From NCBI GenBank assembly GCA_007115705.1, contig QXEO01000734.1:434001-498000 (forward strand): DNA of 64,000 nt, given 5' to 3'. Position 1 is the first letter of the stretch. Each line of letters opens with the position of its first letter. Positions 11,101 to 20,424 of the stretch are shown here, piece by piece. The translations under genes were made by a program, and so were the position numbers. Below the pieces are notes generated by a model. It did not search any database, was not told the DNA's origin, and worked only from the letters and a program-made list of their open reading frames with translations. Origin of the DNA: Dactylis glomerata. Taxonomy: Eukaryota > Streptophyta > Magnoliopsida > Poales > Poaceae.

Positions 11101-12806
11101 CGGCCACAATGCGCATGGCTGTCGTACCTCAAAGGTTGTGGTCACATAGATCAAAGTTCCAATTGAACCGCGTGAGTCGGGTAACAATCAAATAGTTAGA
11201 TTTGAGAATGAATCATTATTGTTTGACAATGATGAACCAACTGCATGCAAAGAAGCGATGATGGGCCCTGACTCCGTCAAATGGCTAGAAGCCATAAAAT
11301 CCGTGATGGTTCCATACACGAGAAATCAAGTTTCTGAACTTGGAAGACCCTCAAAAGGCATGAAGCCTAATGAACGTGTTAGGATCTATAAACACAGACA
11401 TGGATGTTTAACATCTTTGAAATAGTCGACACATCGTTAAAAGAGTTTACGATTGTGTTCAATGAGTTGCCTATGACAAGATTTGATCTTTCATAGCGAT
11501 ATTTTGTCTGGAAGGATTACTGTAGCAACCACTACATATGCCAAGTTTGGTATATGTTAGTTGAACAAACAAGACAACATTCTTCTAATAGAATGGTTAC
11601 CTAGGACATGTACATGACATGGTCCAATGGGTTTTGTAAATTCAAAGGATGCTAAAAGGCATGCAAACTTCAATGGTTGAAGTAAGCATCGCGGAGTTGG
11701 AATATTCACCGTGATGAAATAATTAAAAGGTTTAGTTTCATCAGATACGATGAATATGCTTGCATTTGCGAGAAATTAAGTGGGAGCGCTGAGACATATT
11801 TTCAGTACATTATGTAGAAGACATATTGTTAATTGGAAATGATGTATCTTTTATTGGCATAGGTTAAGAATTTCATTAAAATTAGATTTCAATGAAATAC
11901 TTAGGCAAAACCAAAATATTGGGTCTCGATGTCTATATAGATAGATCGAGGTACCAATATGGTTGTGCCAAAGTACATAGATGAAATATTGAATGAAGTT
12001 CAATATGGAAACGACAAGAAAAGTTCTTGCCGCATGGAAGAGGTTGAAACAAGATTCAGGTGTTTTTGACACTTGATGAGTGAAGCCACATGAATGATTT
12101 GATCGATCATGTATACCGTGATATGTACATATCCAGATATGTCCTATGCTCTAAATGTTATGAGCATATACCAGAGTGATAAAAGTCATAAGATGATCAC
12201 TGGACAATAGTAGAGATATCCTTATGTGCTTTGGAAGGACTAAGGATATATATTATGTATGACGAAGTGACACATAGTTCATTGTAAAGTGTTACATTGA
12301 TACTAAGTTTGTCACAAGATACAAATTAAGTTTATCTCAATTTTAGCTATACATTAGGTGGCACAATGTAATGGAAGGAAGTTCCATGATGGATTTGGAA
12401 GAGTTCCAAAGTTAAGACATTGTGATGGATTCTACAACAAAGGTTGAGTATATGACTACTTTAGAAGTAGCAAAAGAGGGCATTTGTGTCAAGAAGTTTG
12501 TTATCAAACTAGGTGTAGTTCCAAGATGGCTATTACTGTGAAGATCTATTGTGCGACAATAGTGACAACATGATTTTAGCTAAAGGAACTAAGGTCTCAC
12601 CAAAGGACCAAATTTATACCCAACTATCTCATTTGAGAATGAGTGATGCGTAGAGACGCAAAGACATGCAAATACACACAGAACTGAAAGTGTCAGATCT
12701 GGAGATCAGATTAACCACTGCAACGCGTACGGATAACACGTGAAAGCCATAAGTGTTATATACGCAAGTATCAACTAGATTATTGACTCTAGTGCAAGTG
12801 GGAGAC
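8178..12806 (+). mobile_element. Internal region of the Angela/BARE-like Copia element, 5' truncated and decayed
   Basis: This 4.6-kb stretch has no primer-binding site at its start and begins within what I recognise as Angela leader (CAGGAGCCATATGGTTGTC near 8271-8289, then CACCACGTGATGATCGGGTGTG near 8621-8642). By comparison with the family, roughly the first 0.4 kb of the interior is missing. Recognisable pol remnants run from about 10.2 to 12.5 kb. It ends with the family's 3' leader (ATTATTGACTCTAGTGC) and polypurine tract AAGTGGGAGAC (12796-12806) immediately before the LTR at 12807. The 5' edge is a rearrangement junction with Gypsy ORF1, not a transposon end. Confidence 0.85.
10209..12530 (+). 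pseudogene. Copia pol remnants (gag-pre-integrase, integrase, RT, RNase H)
   Basis: The fragments are collinear with Copia pol but lie in different frames with many stops. MKKLHVDGILESFDFES at 10209 matches the pre-integrase zinc-finger region. An LLDIVHVDV-like piece near 10335 matches the integrase core start. The frame at 11219-11425 contains ACKEAMMGPDSVKWLEA, the RT-domain start. YVEDILLIGND at 11811 corresponds to the YVDD catalytic motif with Asp changed to Glu. DSTTKVEYMTT at about 12428 matches the RNase H motif ADSTTEAEY. A functional Copia polyprotein would be one frame of about 1300-1500 aa, so this element cannot encode its own enzymes. Confidence 0.8.
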
Positions 12807-14482
12807 TGAAGGGAATATGCCCGAGAGGCAATAATAAAGTGGTTATTATCATATTCCATGTTTATGATAAATGTTTATTTCTCATGCTAGAATTGTATTA
12901 ACCGGAAACATTAATACTTGTGTGATTAATAAACTAAAAAGGTTCCTAGTAAAGCCTCTCTTTTATACTAGCTCGTTGATTAACCGATGATCAAGGTTTC
13001 CTGATCATGAACATTGGATGTTGTTAATAACGGGGTCATATCATTAGAAGAATGATGTGATGAACACTCACACCCATAGTATGAATAGCAAAACGATCAA
13101 GTCATCAAGTTCATTGCTATATCAAACTCATACGAAATAGTTCTAATCCTCAGACCATGAGATCATGTTAATCACTGATACCGGAAGGGTACTTTGATGA
13201 TATCAAACGTCACACCGTAATAGGGTGATTATAAAGGTTGATTTGGGTACTCTGAAAGTATTAGTTGAGGCTCATGGATCAAGACTGGGATTTGTCCATC
13301 CGAATGACGGAAAGATATTCTCTGGGCCCTTCTCGGTGATATTGCATTGGAATCGCTTGCAAGCATGTGACTAGGTCACAGGAATGCATTATCACGGAAC
13401 GAGTAAAGAGACTTGTCGGGAACGAGATCTAACTAGGTATGGTTGATACCAAATGATCGGATCTCGGACAAGTAATAATATCGCGAGACAAAAGGAATTA
13501 ACTATGTTCGTTACCGGTTCACACGATCACTAGTTCATCGTTGAGTAAGTGGGAGTCATCATGGATTTCCAGATCCCGCTGTTGATTATTGATCGGAGAG
13601 GAGTCTCGATCATGTCCACGTTATTCACGAACCGTAGGGTGACACACTTAAGGCTCGTCGTCGTTTTTGAGTGGATACGATACTCCGATCGAATTACAGG
13701 ACAGCATAAGGGTTGTTTCAGAAAAGTACCGAAACTGTTTCGGGATATCGAAATAACTCAAGGGTGTATTTGTTAATGTTTGTTAATTGAATGAATTAAC
13801 AAATATTAAAGAAATAAAAATGTTTTATTAAATCAATAAGTGTGAATTTTAATTGGCATGAATGTCATGCATTAAAATGGGGGTTACCTCATGTTGATGA
13901 GGGAGTAATCACCATAATGGGAATGAAGAGGGGGCAATGAAGAGGAGGGGGCACCTTGGCCGGCCACCCCTTGGCTGCCCCTCCTCCTCTATATAAACCC
14001 CCCCTCTCTCCCTTGTTCACACACTTCTTGATCCTCCCTCCCTTGCATAGTTGCTGCCCACTTTCCGTCTTGGCTTAGCGAAGCTCTGCCGGAATTGTAG
14101 TTCGTAGTTCACGCACTTGGAGAAGTGTGTGGAGGAGTGTCCGGCGGATCCCTTCTTCTGCTGCCCCGCTGGACCGAGGGCGTGGAGGAGTCGACGTCGA
14201 GCTGCACGTGTGTGCGAGTACGGGGGCGCTGCCACTTGTGGCGCCGGGTACACGATCTTGTGATCGTCAAGTGAACCACGACATCGACTACGTCAAGTGA
14301 ACAACTACGTCGACTACGTGCGTCTTCACCAACTCTCCATCGTCAACGTTTGTGCGGGAACGTAATCCCCGCTTACGGTCGTCGAGGGTGAGTATCCGTT
14401 GCTACCACCTCGTAGAGTATCTTGGCCAGTTTATGCGTTCATGCGTAGGAAAATTTTTGTTTTCTATGCTACGAACCCATCA
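12807..14482 (+). mobile_element. 3' LTR of the Angela/BARE-like Copia element
   Basis: Same length (1676 bp) and ends (TGAAGGGAATATGCCC...CGAACCCATCA) as the copy at 5617-7292. On its left is the Copia polypurine tract; on its right is AACTT (14483-14487) and then the last 130 bases of a Gypsy LTR. It is thus a proper 3' LTR of an element that sat in a Gypsy LTR at the same target base as the lone LTR. Its promoter-like TATATAAA is near 13991. Confidence 0.9.
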
Positions 14483-14612
14483 AACTTTTCGTATTGTAAT
14501 GTCTATGGAACTGGTTACCAACTACGTTATGTGTATCACAACAATGATTCTGGGATTGTGGTGGAATGCATAACGGGCACTTCGAATTTGTTATAAATTC
14601 GGGGGTGTTATA
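14483..14612 (+). repeat. 3'-terminal 130 bp of a Gypsy LTR
   Basis: This matches 7293-7422 with one change: the terminal dinucleotide is TA (GGGGGTGTTATA) instead of CA. It is the part of a Gypsy LTR lying right of the Copia insertion point and directly precedes internal region B. The 5' 3.4 kb of this LTR is not on its left. The only other left part is at 2188-5616, separated by the rearranged nest. Confidence 0.9.
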
Positions 14613-14615
14613 AGT

Positions 14616-14628
14616 TGGTATCAGAGCC
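14616..14628 (+). promoter_or_regulatory. Primer-binding site (tRNA-iMet), internal B
   Basis: TGGTATCAGAGCC follows the LTR end after three bases. It would prime minus-strand synthesis in the unit that has intact gag-pol. About 200 bases of AT-rich leader without another clear signal separate it from ORF1. Confidence 0.85.
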
Positions 14629-14828
14629 TAGGTTGACCATAGGAGACCTTAGTTAGAATGGGCGTTAAATGAAACCTTTATAAAAGCAAAGATATCAGTA
14701 ATGGTTTAAAATTGCTTAGTCTTTTCCTCTCTATTTACAAAGCTTTGTACATGATTCAGTTTTTACCTACTTAAAATTTTGCACACTTGAGTTGGTCACT
14801 AACTTAATCGAATCCAAAAAATTTGTAG

Positions 14829-15611
14829 ATGGCCCCGGTGTTCACCGAGCAGTACCAGTTGGGCCATGGTGGTAGCCTTTGTTTCGAGCGCGACCTCACC
14901 ACCCTGACCTTGTTCCTGGATCGTCTGTATCCGGAGTTCAAGGGAGCCGTGCTCAATGAGCACCCGGATGGAGAGCTACGGTGGCTTATCAGGGCGAGTT
15001 GCCATGGCAAGAAGGGAGATCTAAGTTCTCCAAGGATCAAGTTTGAGCTTGTGGAGAACACTTGGGACGATGGTTTGGTCCGAGGTATGCAGGAGATGCA
15101 TGCCCGCTTGTGCGGACTGCATGTGGAGGAGGTCCAGGGGGAGCGCTTTAGGAACTTTGCTCGGCGTGATGCGGAAGGGCGTCCCGCAAACATGCCAGGG
15201 CAAAATGAGTCGAGTACCTATATCGATCACATGGACTTCTTGCTGTACTCCACTCAGCAGGAGGCAGATCGTGCCCGTACCAAGGCCAACCTTGAGCACT
15301 TCGCACTCGTAGAGGCGAGAAGCACTATCAGGATCCTTGCTCGGGATCGCAAGAGCCTTCGTCGCCAGCGCGATGAGAGAGATCAGACCATTGAGGAGTT
15401 GAAGGCCAATGTGGCTGAGCTGACTGAGTACATTGAGGATCTAGAGAGCCACCTCGGTGAGGAGGAAGGCATTGACCTCCGCAAGGAGGATAATGCCCTC
15501 GTGAGTGACGAGGATGACTTCATGGAGGACCTTGATGATCAGGAAAATGATGAGGATGCGGGATTCATTGAGGATGATGAGGAGGAAGACCCCGAGGAGC
15601 CCGATGTTTAG
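14829..15611 (+). CDS. ORF1: extra 260-aa protein upstream of gag, function unknown
   Basis: This is the only uninterrupted full-length copy in the window. The ATG at 14829 directly follows an acceptor-like ATTTGTAG. Residues 1 to about 130 look globular, with many aromatic and charged residues (YPEFKG, ELRWLIR). About 140-210 is rich in R, E, K and L and suits a coiled coil. From about 205 to the end the tail is strongly acidic (DEDDFMEDLDDQ, DDEEEDPEEPDV). I see no signal peptide, membrane segment, zinc finger or enzyme motif. It lies in the same orientation 271 bp before gag-pol. The frame is preserved in all units apart from the CACTA insertion and the 8177 break, and the few differences are substitutions. 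An extra ORF before gag is not part of the standard Gypsy set. A role in packaging, RNA export or regulation is only a guess. Confidence 0.8.
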   Translation: MAPVFTEQYQLGHGGSLCFERDLTTLTLFLDRLYPEFKGAVLNEHPDGELRWLIRASCHGKKGDLSSPRIKFELVENTWDDGLVRGMQEMHARLCGLHVEEVQGERFRNFARRDAEGRPANMPGQNESSTYIDHMDFLLYSTQQEADRARTKANLEHFALVEARSTIRILARDRKSLRRQRDERDQTIEELKANVAELTEYIEDLESHLGEEEGIDLRKEDNALVSDEDDFMEDLDDQENDEDAGFIEDDEEEDPEEPDV

Positions 15612-15882
15612 ACTAGAGATCCCCGTGTTATCTAGTTATGAGTTTACTTTAAGTCACTTCGTGTAGGTGTGAGTTGTATCCCCTCTCTAGTAGACGAGTC
15701 GCAATGGTTTGATGTAAACCATTTGTAATGTGTGAACTCGTATGTGTGGTATGTTTGATGTTTGTTGAATGAAATATGAATTTGGCCCTTAAGGCCTTAG
15801 TAAGACAAAATTGCATCATCCATGTTACATTTAAATCTTAGTAATTAGTTGTTCCCTCTTGTCTTACACACATTATCTTCAG
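15612..15882 (+). other. Spacer between ORF1 and gag-pol with an acceptor-like 3' end
   Basis: This is 271 bp of non-coding, T-rich sequence. Its last part is a pyrimidine-rich tract (GTTGTTCCCTCTTGTC near 15849-15864) followed by TTATCTTCAG exactly next to the gag-pol ATG, a good plant splice-acceptor shape. No promoter or other ORF is evident. Identical spacers occur at 32495-32765 and 49363-49633. Confidence 0.55.
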
Positions 15883-18800
15883 ATGCCGCGAGTACCCCCA
15901 CCCCCGAACCCGGAAGTGGCACAACTGCTAAGGTTGATCATGGAAGACCGGGAAGCAGCCCGAGCTGAGCGCCAAGCTAACTTGGCCACTCTTCAGCAGC
16001 TAACCCAGATGGCAATGAACCACAACAATGGAAATGGAAATGGCCATGGTGAAGGAGAGAACAATGGCCATGGTGATCACCGATCCAAGTTAAGGAGTTT
16101 CCAAAACACCAACCCACCTATGTTCACTAAGTCTAAAGAACCCTTAGATGCGGATGACTGGCTTCGCACTATGGAGAACAATTTGGCAGTCGCCGAAGTT
16201 GGCGAAAATGAGAAGGTCTTGTACACCACCCACTATCTTGCTGGAGCCGCAAGAGCTTGGTGGGATAGCACTCGTGCAATGCAAGCCCAAGGGTATGTGA
16301 TGCCTTGGGAGGAGTTCAAGAGCAAGTTTAGCAAAGCCCATGTTCCTTTGGGATTGGTTAAAAGGATGAGAGATGAGTTCAGAAATCTGAAGCAAGGTTC
16401 CCTATCGGTGGTTAACTACCGTGACAAGTTCCTTACCTTGTCTAGGTATGCCCCAGATGACACCAACACAAATGAGAAGAAGCAAGAGAGGTTTCTGAAT
16501 GGACTTCATGATGATATGCAATGTGTCTTGGTCAGCATTCCCTTTGCAGACCTGGAGTCCTTGGTGGACTCTGCCATTCAGATGGAAGGCAAACTCAAGC
16601 AAGCTGCAGAGAACCGCAAGCGCCGTCTGATGTATCAAGGCAACTCAAGCAACTTGCAGAAGCCAAGGGGAAATCCACCTATGGGTTTCGCCCCTAGACC
16701 TATGAGGCCATCTGCACCTGCTCCACGTCCCAACTTCCCCAACCGTCCGACCGGCAACAACTTTAACCGTGCACCTCCAAGACCTAATGGCAACAACTTC
16801 AACCCCAATACTCCTAGGCCAAATGGCGCACCTGTACTGCCCAAGTCTGGTGACAAGTCGGGTGTTACCTGTTATGAGTGCGGACTCAAAGGGCACTACT
16901 CCAATGAGTGCCCGAAGAAGCTGAATGATGCATCCAAGACCCTTGCTCCTGCTCAGCAACATCGCCGTGTTGGAAATGGCAAGAATTATCCACCAAGGAA
17001 CCAGCCTCACCCTCGAGGCCGTCTGAACCACATGAATGTTGAAGAAGCTCAGGAAGCAACCGACGTTGTGCTTGGTATGTTCCCTGTTAATTCCGTTCCT
17101 GCAAGAGTTCTGTTTGATTCTGGAGCTTCACACTCGTTTGTTACTAAGTTATTTGTTGATAAAAGTGGACTTCAACCAACCCCCATGAAACATGCCATGT
17201 TAGTACAAATACCTGGGTCAACAACGAGGGCTGAGTGGAACTGTTTGGCAGTTCCCATAAAAATTCATGGAATAGCTTTCTTAGCCAATTTGATAGTGTT
17301 GGGAACTAAAGGTTTGGAAGTAGTTCTTGGTATGAATTGGATGTCTTCCCATCAAGGAGTGATAGATTGTGCCAAGAAGACCATCACCATGAAGAGTAGC
17401 ATGGGAATTGTAGTAAGGCATGTGTCCGTAAAACCACGCCAAACCACCAGATGTCATAAGAGTATCTCAGGACCAACTCTAGAGCAAGTTCCCATCGTCT
17501 GTGAATACCCGGATGTTTTTCCCGATGAGCTACCCGGAATGCCACCAGATCGGGATATTGAGTTTGTCATTGAGCTTATCCTCGGAACTGGATCTATAGC
17601 CCAACGACCCTATCGTATGAACCCAGCTGAACTAGTGGAGTTAAAGAAGCAATTGGATGACCTTTTGAGTAAGGGATTGATTCAGCCAAGTTCATCTGCT
17701 TGGAGATCACCCATCTTGTTTGTGGATAAAAGTGACGGTTCCAGCCGACTGTGCACTGTTTACCGCAAGATAAATGATGTGACCATCAAGAATAAGTATC
17801 CTCTCCCAAAGATAGATGATCTGTTTGACCAATTGACTGGAGCTCAAGTCTTCTCAAAGATAGACCTTAGAACTGGATACCATCAACTGAAGATCCGTGC
17901 AACCGATATACCCAAAACAGCCTTCACTACCCGATACGGATTGTATGAGTACACCGTAATGTCCTTTGGATTAACCAATGCCCCTACCTATTTCATGAAT
18001 CTCATGAATAAGGTTTTCATGGAGTTTTTTGATAAGTTTGTTGTTGTCTTCATTGATGACATTCTTATCTACTCCAAGTCTGAAGAAGAGCATGCAACCC
18101 ATTTGAGATTAATCTTAGAGACTCTGAGAGAGCATCAGCTATATGCCAAGTTCAGTAAGTGTGAGTTTTGGTTGAAGGAAGTTGGATTCTTAGGCCATGT
18201 ATTATCAGCTGGAGGAATATCAGTAGACCCAAAGAAGATCAAATCAGTCATGGAATGGGAAGCCCCTACCACTCAAACTGAAGTTAGAGGTTTTCTCGGA
18301 TTAGCAGGATATTACCGCAAATTTGTTGAAGGGTTTTCAAGCATTGCCAGACCCATGACCCAATTGTTGAAGAAGGACAAGAAGTTTGAATGGACCCCTA
18401 AGTGTGAAGAAAGTTTTCAGGAGCTCAAGAAGCGATTGGTAACCGCCCCCGTCCTAACCATGCCCGATATCACCACGAACTTTGATGTCTATTGCGATGC
18501 TTCCAAACTTGGACTTGGTTGTGTATTAATGCAAGAAGGCAAGGTCATAGCTTACCTCTCCCGGCAGCTTCGACCTCATGAAGAAAACTATCCAACCCAT
18601 GATCTGGAGTTAGCAGCCGTAGTTCTAGCTTTGAAGACCTGGAGACACTATCTTATGGGTAACCGTTGCGAAATCTATACTGATCACAAGAGTTTGAAGT
18701 ATATTTTCACCCAGAAGGGGTTGAACATGAGGCAAAGAAGATGGATAGAGTTGATCAAGGATTATGATCTGGAAATTCATTATCACCCCGGTAAGGCCAA

Positions 18801-20394
18801 TGTAGTGGCCGATGCATTAAGTAGGAAGCCATGCACCTTGAATATGATGATCAAGGAGGAGCAACCTATGTTGCACCAAGAGTTTGAAAAGTTTGGATTG
18901 GAACTAGTCAGTCAAGGATTCTTAGCCAACCTGGAGTTTCAACCCACCTTGATGAGCCAAATCAAAGAAGCCCAGAAGGGAAATGAGAGTATTGACGGAA
19001 TTAAGCGCAGAATTAGTTCCGGCAAGGTGCCAGGATTTGAAGAAGATGATCAAGGAGTTCTTTGGTATAAAGGACGTATTTGTGTGCCTGCGGGCTCAGA
19101 ATTGAAGGAAGTTATTATGAAGGAAGCCCATGAGACACCTTACTCCATCCACCCCGGTGGAACTAAGATGTATCAAGATCTGAAGGAGAAATTTTGGTGG
19201 CATGGGATGAAGCGTGAGATTGCATCGTTCATATCCAAGTGTGACATTTGCCAAAGAGTCAAGGCTGAACATCAACGTCCTGCGGGATTGCTGCAACCTT
19301 TGCAAGTTCCGGAATGGAAGTGGGAATCTGTTGGAATGGATTTCATCACTGGATTTCCAAGGTCTAGCCGCGGAAATGACTCTATCTGGGTCATTGTGGA
19401 TAGACTGACCAAAGTTGCCCACTTTATTCCTGTCAAGACCACTTATACCTCAGGACAGCTGGCAAGTCTTTACCTATCCAGAATTTTTAGTTTGCATGGA
19501 GTCCCTAAAACCATAGTTTCTGATCGAGGAACCCAATTCACCTCAAGATTTTGGAGAAGTTTGCACCAAGCCTTGGGAACCAAATTAGCTTTTAGCACAG
19601 CTTACCACCCTCAGACTGATGGACATACTGAAAGGGTAAATCAGATACTTGAAGATATGTTGAGAGCCTGTGTTCTAGCCTATGGAGCTAAGTGGGAAGA
19701 TTGTCTGCCTTTCGCGGAGTTTTCCTACAACAACAGTTATCAAGCCAGTTTGCAAATGGCCCCATTTGAAGCTTTATATGGAAGAAAGTGTCGTACCCCT
19801 TTGAATTGGTCTGAAACCGGAGACAGTAAGATATTTGGTCCGGACATTCTGCAAGAGGCTGAAGAGAAGGTTCGCATGATTTGGGACTACCTCAAGGCAG
19901 CCCAGTCTAGACAGAAGAGTTATGCCGACAAGAGACGTAGAGAACTGACCTTCAAGATGGGAGATTTTGTATATCTTAGAGTATCACCTCTCAAGGGAAT
20001 GCAGAGATTCCAAGTAAAAGGAAAGCTTGCACCAAGGTATATTGGACCCTTCAAGATACTAGGTCGCCGAGGAGAAGTGTCTTATCAGTTGGAAATGCCC
20101 CCTGAATTGTCTGAAGTGCACGATGTTTTTCACGTGTCTTTACTTCGGAAATGTCTTGAAGTTCCAGAGAAGCCAGAAATCTTCAAGAATATTGATCACC
20201 GTTCTGTGGACATCAACAAGGATTTGACCTATCGTGAAGTACCTATCCGTATCCTCGAGGAAGCATATCGAACCACTCGAACCCGAAGCATCAAGTTTCT
20301 GAAAGTTCAGTGGAGCAATCACACACAAGAGGAAGCTACTTGGGAACGAGAAGATTACCTTCAGAAAGAATTTCCCAATCTTTTCAGTTCTTAG
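15883..20394 (+). CDS. Gypsy gag-pol polyprotein with C-terminal chromodomain (1503 aa), uninterrupted
   Basis: The ATG at 15883 (MPRVPPPPNP) is chosen because the frame upstream opens only through a TTG codon. Gag capsid-like region is about residues 75-230. The CCHC knuckle is C330-C343 (CYECGLKGHYSNEC). The protease motif is DSGAS with D412. Reverse transcriptase has motif A D661 (SKIDLRTGYHQ) and motif C FIDD with D725/D726. RNase H starts near D872 (YCDASKLGLG). Integrase has a zinc finger (H1083, H1090, C1120, C1123) and a DD35E triad D1153, D1214, E1250. A chromodomain (about 1447-1503, LKVQWSNHTQEEATWEREDY) ends the protein, placing it among chromoviruses of the Tekay/Del type, which tend to target heterochromatin. 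Oddities: V626 where most Gypsy RTs have D (CTVYR for CVDYR), and H1248 where the other units have Q. Length is normal for the family. The frame is intact, but activity is unproven. Confidence 0.92.
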   Translation: MPRVPPPPNPEVAQLLRLIMEDREAARAERQANLATLQQLTQMAMNHNNGNGNGHGEGENNGHGDHRSKLRSFQNTNPPMFTKSKEPLDADDWLRTMENNLAVAEVGENEKVLYTTHYLAGAARAWWDSTRAMQAQGYVMPWEEFKSKFSKAHVPLGLVKRMRDEFRNLKQGSLSVVNYRDKFLTLSRYAPDDTNTNEKKQERFLNGLHDDMQCVLVSIPFADLESLVDSAIQMEGKLKQAAENRKRRLMYQGNSSNLQKPRGNPPMGFAPRPMRPSAPAPRPNFPNRPTGNNFNRAPPRPNGNNFNPNTPRPNGAPVLPKSGDKSGVTCYECGLKGHYSNECPKKLNDASKTLAPAQQHRRVGNGKNYPPRNQPHPRGRLNHMNVEEAQEATDVVLGMFPVNSVPARVLFDSGASHSFVTKLFVDKSGLQPTPMKHAMLVQIPGSTTRAEWNCLAVPIKIHGIAFLANLIVLGTKGLEVVLGMNWMSSHQGVIDCAKKTITMKSSMGIVVRHVSVKPRQTTRCHKSISGPTLEQVPIVCEYPDVFPDELPGMPPDRDIEFVIELILGTGSIAQRPYRMNPAELVELKKQLDDLLSKGLIQPSSSAWRSPILFVDKSDGSSRLCTVYRKINDVTIKNKYPLPKIDDLFDQLTGAQVFSKIDLRTGYHQLKIRATDIPKTAFTTRYGLYEYTVMSFGLTNAPTYFMNLMNKVFMEFFDKFVVVFIDDILIYSKSEEEHATHLRLILETLREHQLYAKFSKCEFWLKEVGFLGHVLSAGGISVDPKKIKSVMEWEAPTTQTEVRGFLGLAGYYRKFVEGFSSIARPMTQLLKKDKKFEWTPKCEESFQELKKRLVTAPVLTMPDITTNFDVYCDASKLGLGCVLMQEGKVIAYLSRQLRPHEENYPTHDLELAAVVLALKTWRHYLMGNRCEIYTDHKSLKYIFTQKGLNMRQRRWIELIKDYDLEIHYHPGKANVVADALSRKPCTLNMMIKEEQPMLHQEFEKFGLELVSQGFLANLEFQPTLMSQIKEAQKGNESIDGIKRRISSGKVPGFEEDDQGVLWYKGRICVPAGSELKEVIMKEAHETPYSIHPGGTKMYQDLKEKFWWHGMKREIASFISKCDICQRVKAEHQRPAGLLQPLQVPEWKWESVGMDFITGFPRSSRGNDSIWVIVDRLTKVAHFIPVKTTYTSGQLASLYLSRIFSLHGVPKTIVSDRGTQFTSRFWRSLHQALGTKLAFSTAYHPQTDGHTERVNQILEDMLRACVLAYGAKWEDCLPFAEFSYNNSYQASLQMAPFEALYGRKCRTPLNWSETGDSKIFGPDILQEAEEKVRMIWDYLKAAQSRQKSYADKRRRELTFKMGDFVYLRVSPLKGMQRFQVKGKLAPRYIGPFKILGRRGEVSYQLEMPPELSEVHDVFHVSLLRKCLEVPEKPEIFKNIDHRSVDINKDLTYREVPIRILEEAYRTTRTRSIKFLKVQWSNHTQEEATWEREDYLQKEFPNLFSS

Positions 20395-20399
20395 TTAGT

Positions 20400-20419
20400 G
20401 AATCTCGGGGACGAGATTC
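20400..20419 (+). other. Hairpin between pol stop and polypurine tract
   Basis: GAATCTCG-GGGA-CGAGATTC is a perfect 8-bp stem with a four-base loop, five bases after the stop codon. The same sequence occurs at 37283-37302 and 54151-54170. A GAATTTCGGGGACGAAATTC-like palindrome at this place is common in plant chromoviruses. A role in RNA structure, translation end or plus-strand priming is inference. Confidence 0.6.
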
Positions 20420-20424
20420 TTTTT

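Noticed and set aside
8178..12806. Independent host gene between the two Copia LTRs
   Set aside because: All recognisable pieces are Copia leader, pol remnants and the Copia polypurine tract in the right order.
15859..15882. Gag-pol start eight codons upstream (SYTHYLQ)
   Set aside because: The first codon is TTG and the stretch is a pyrimidine tract with an acceptor-like end; the ATG at 15883 is the natural start.
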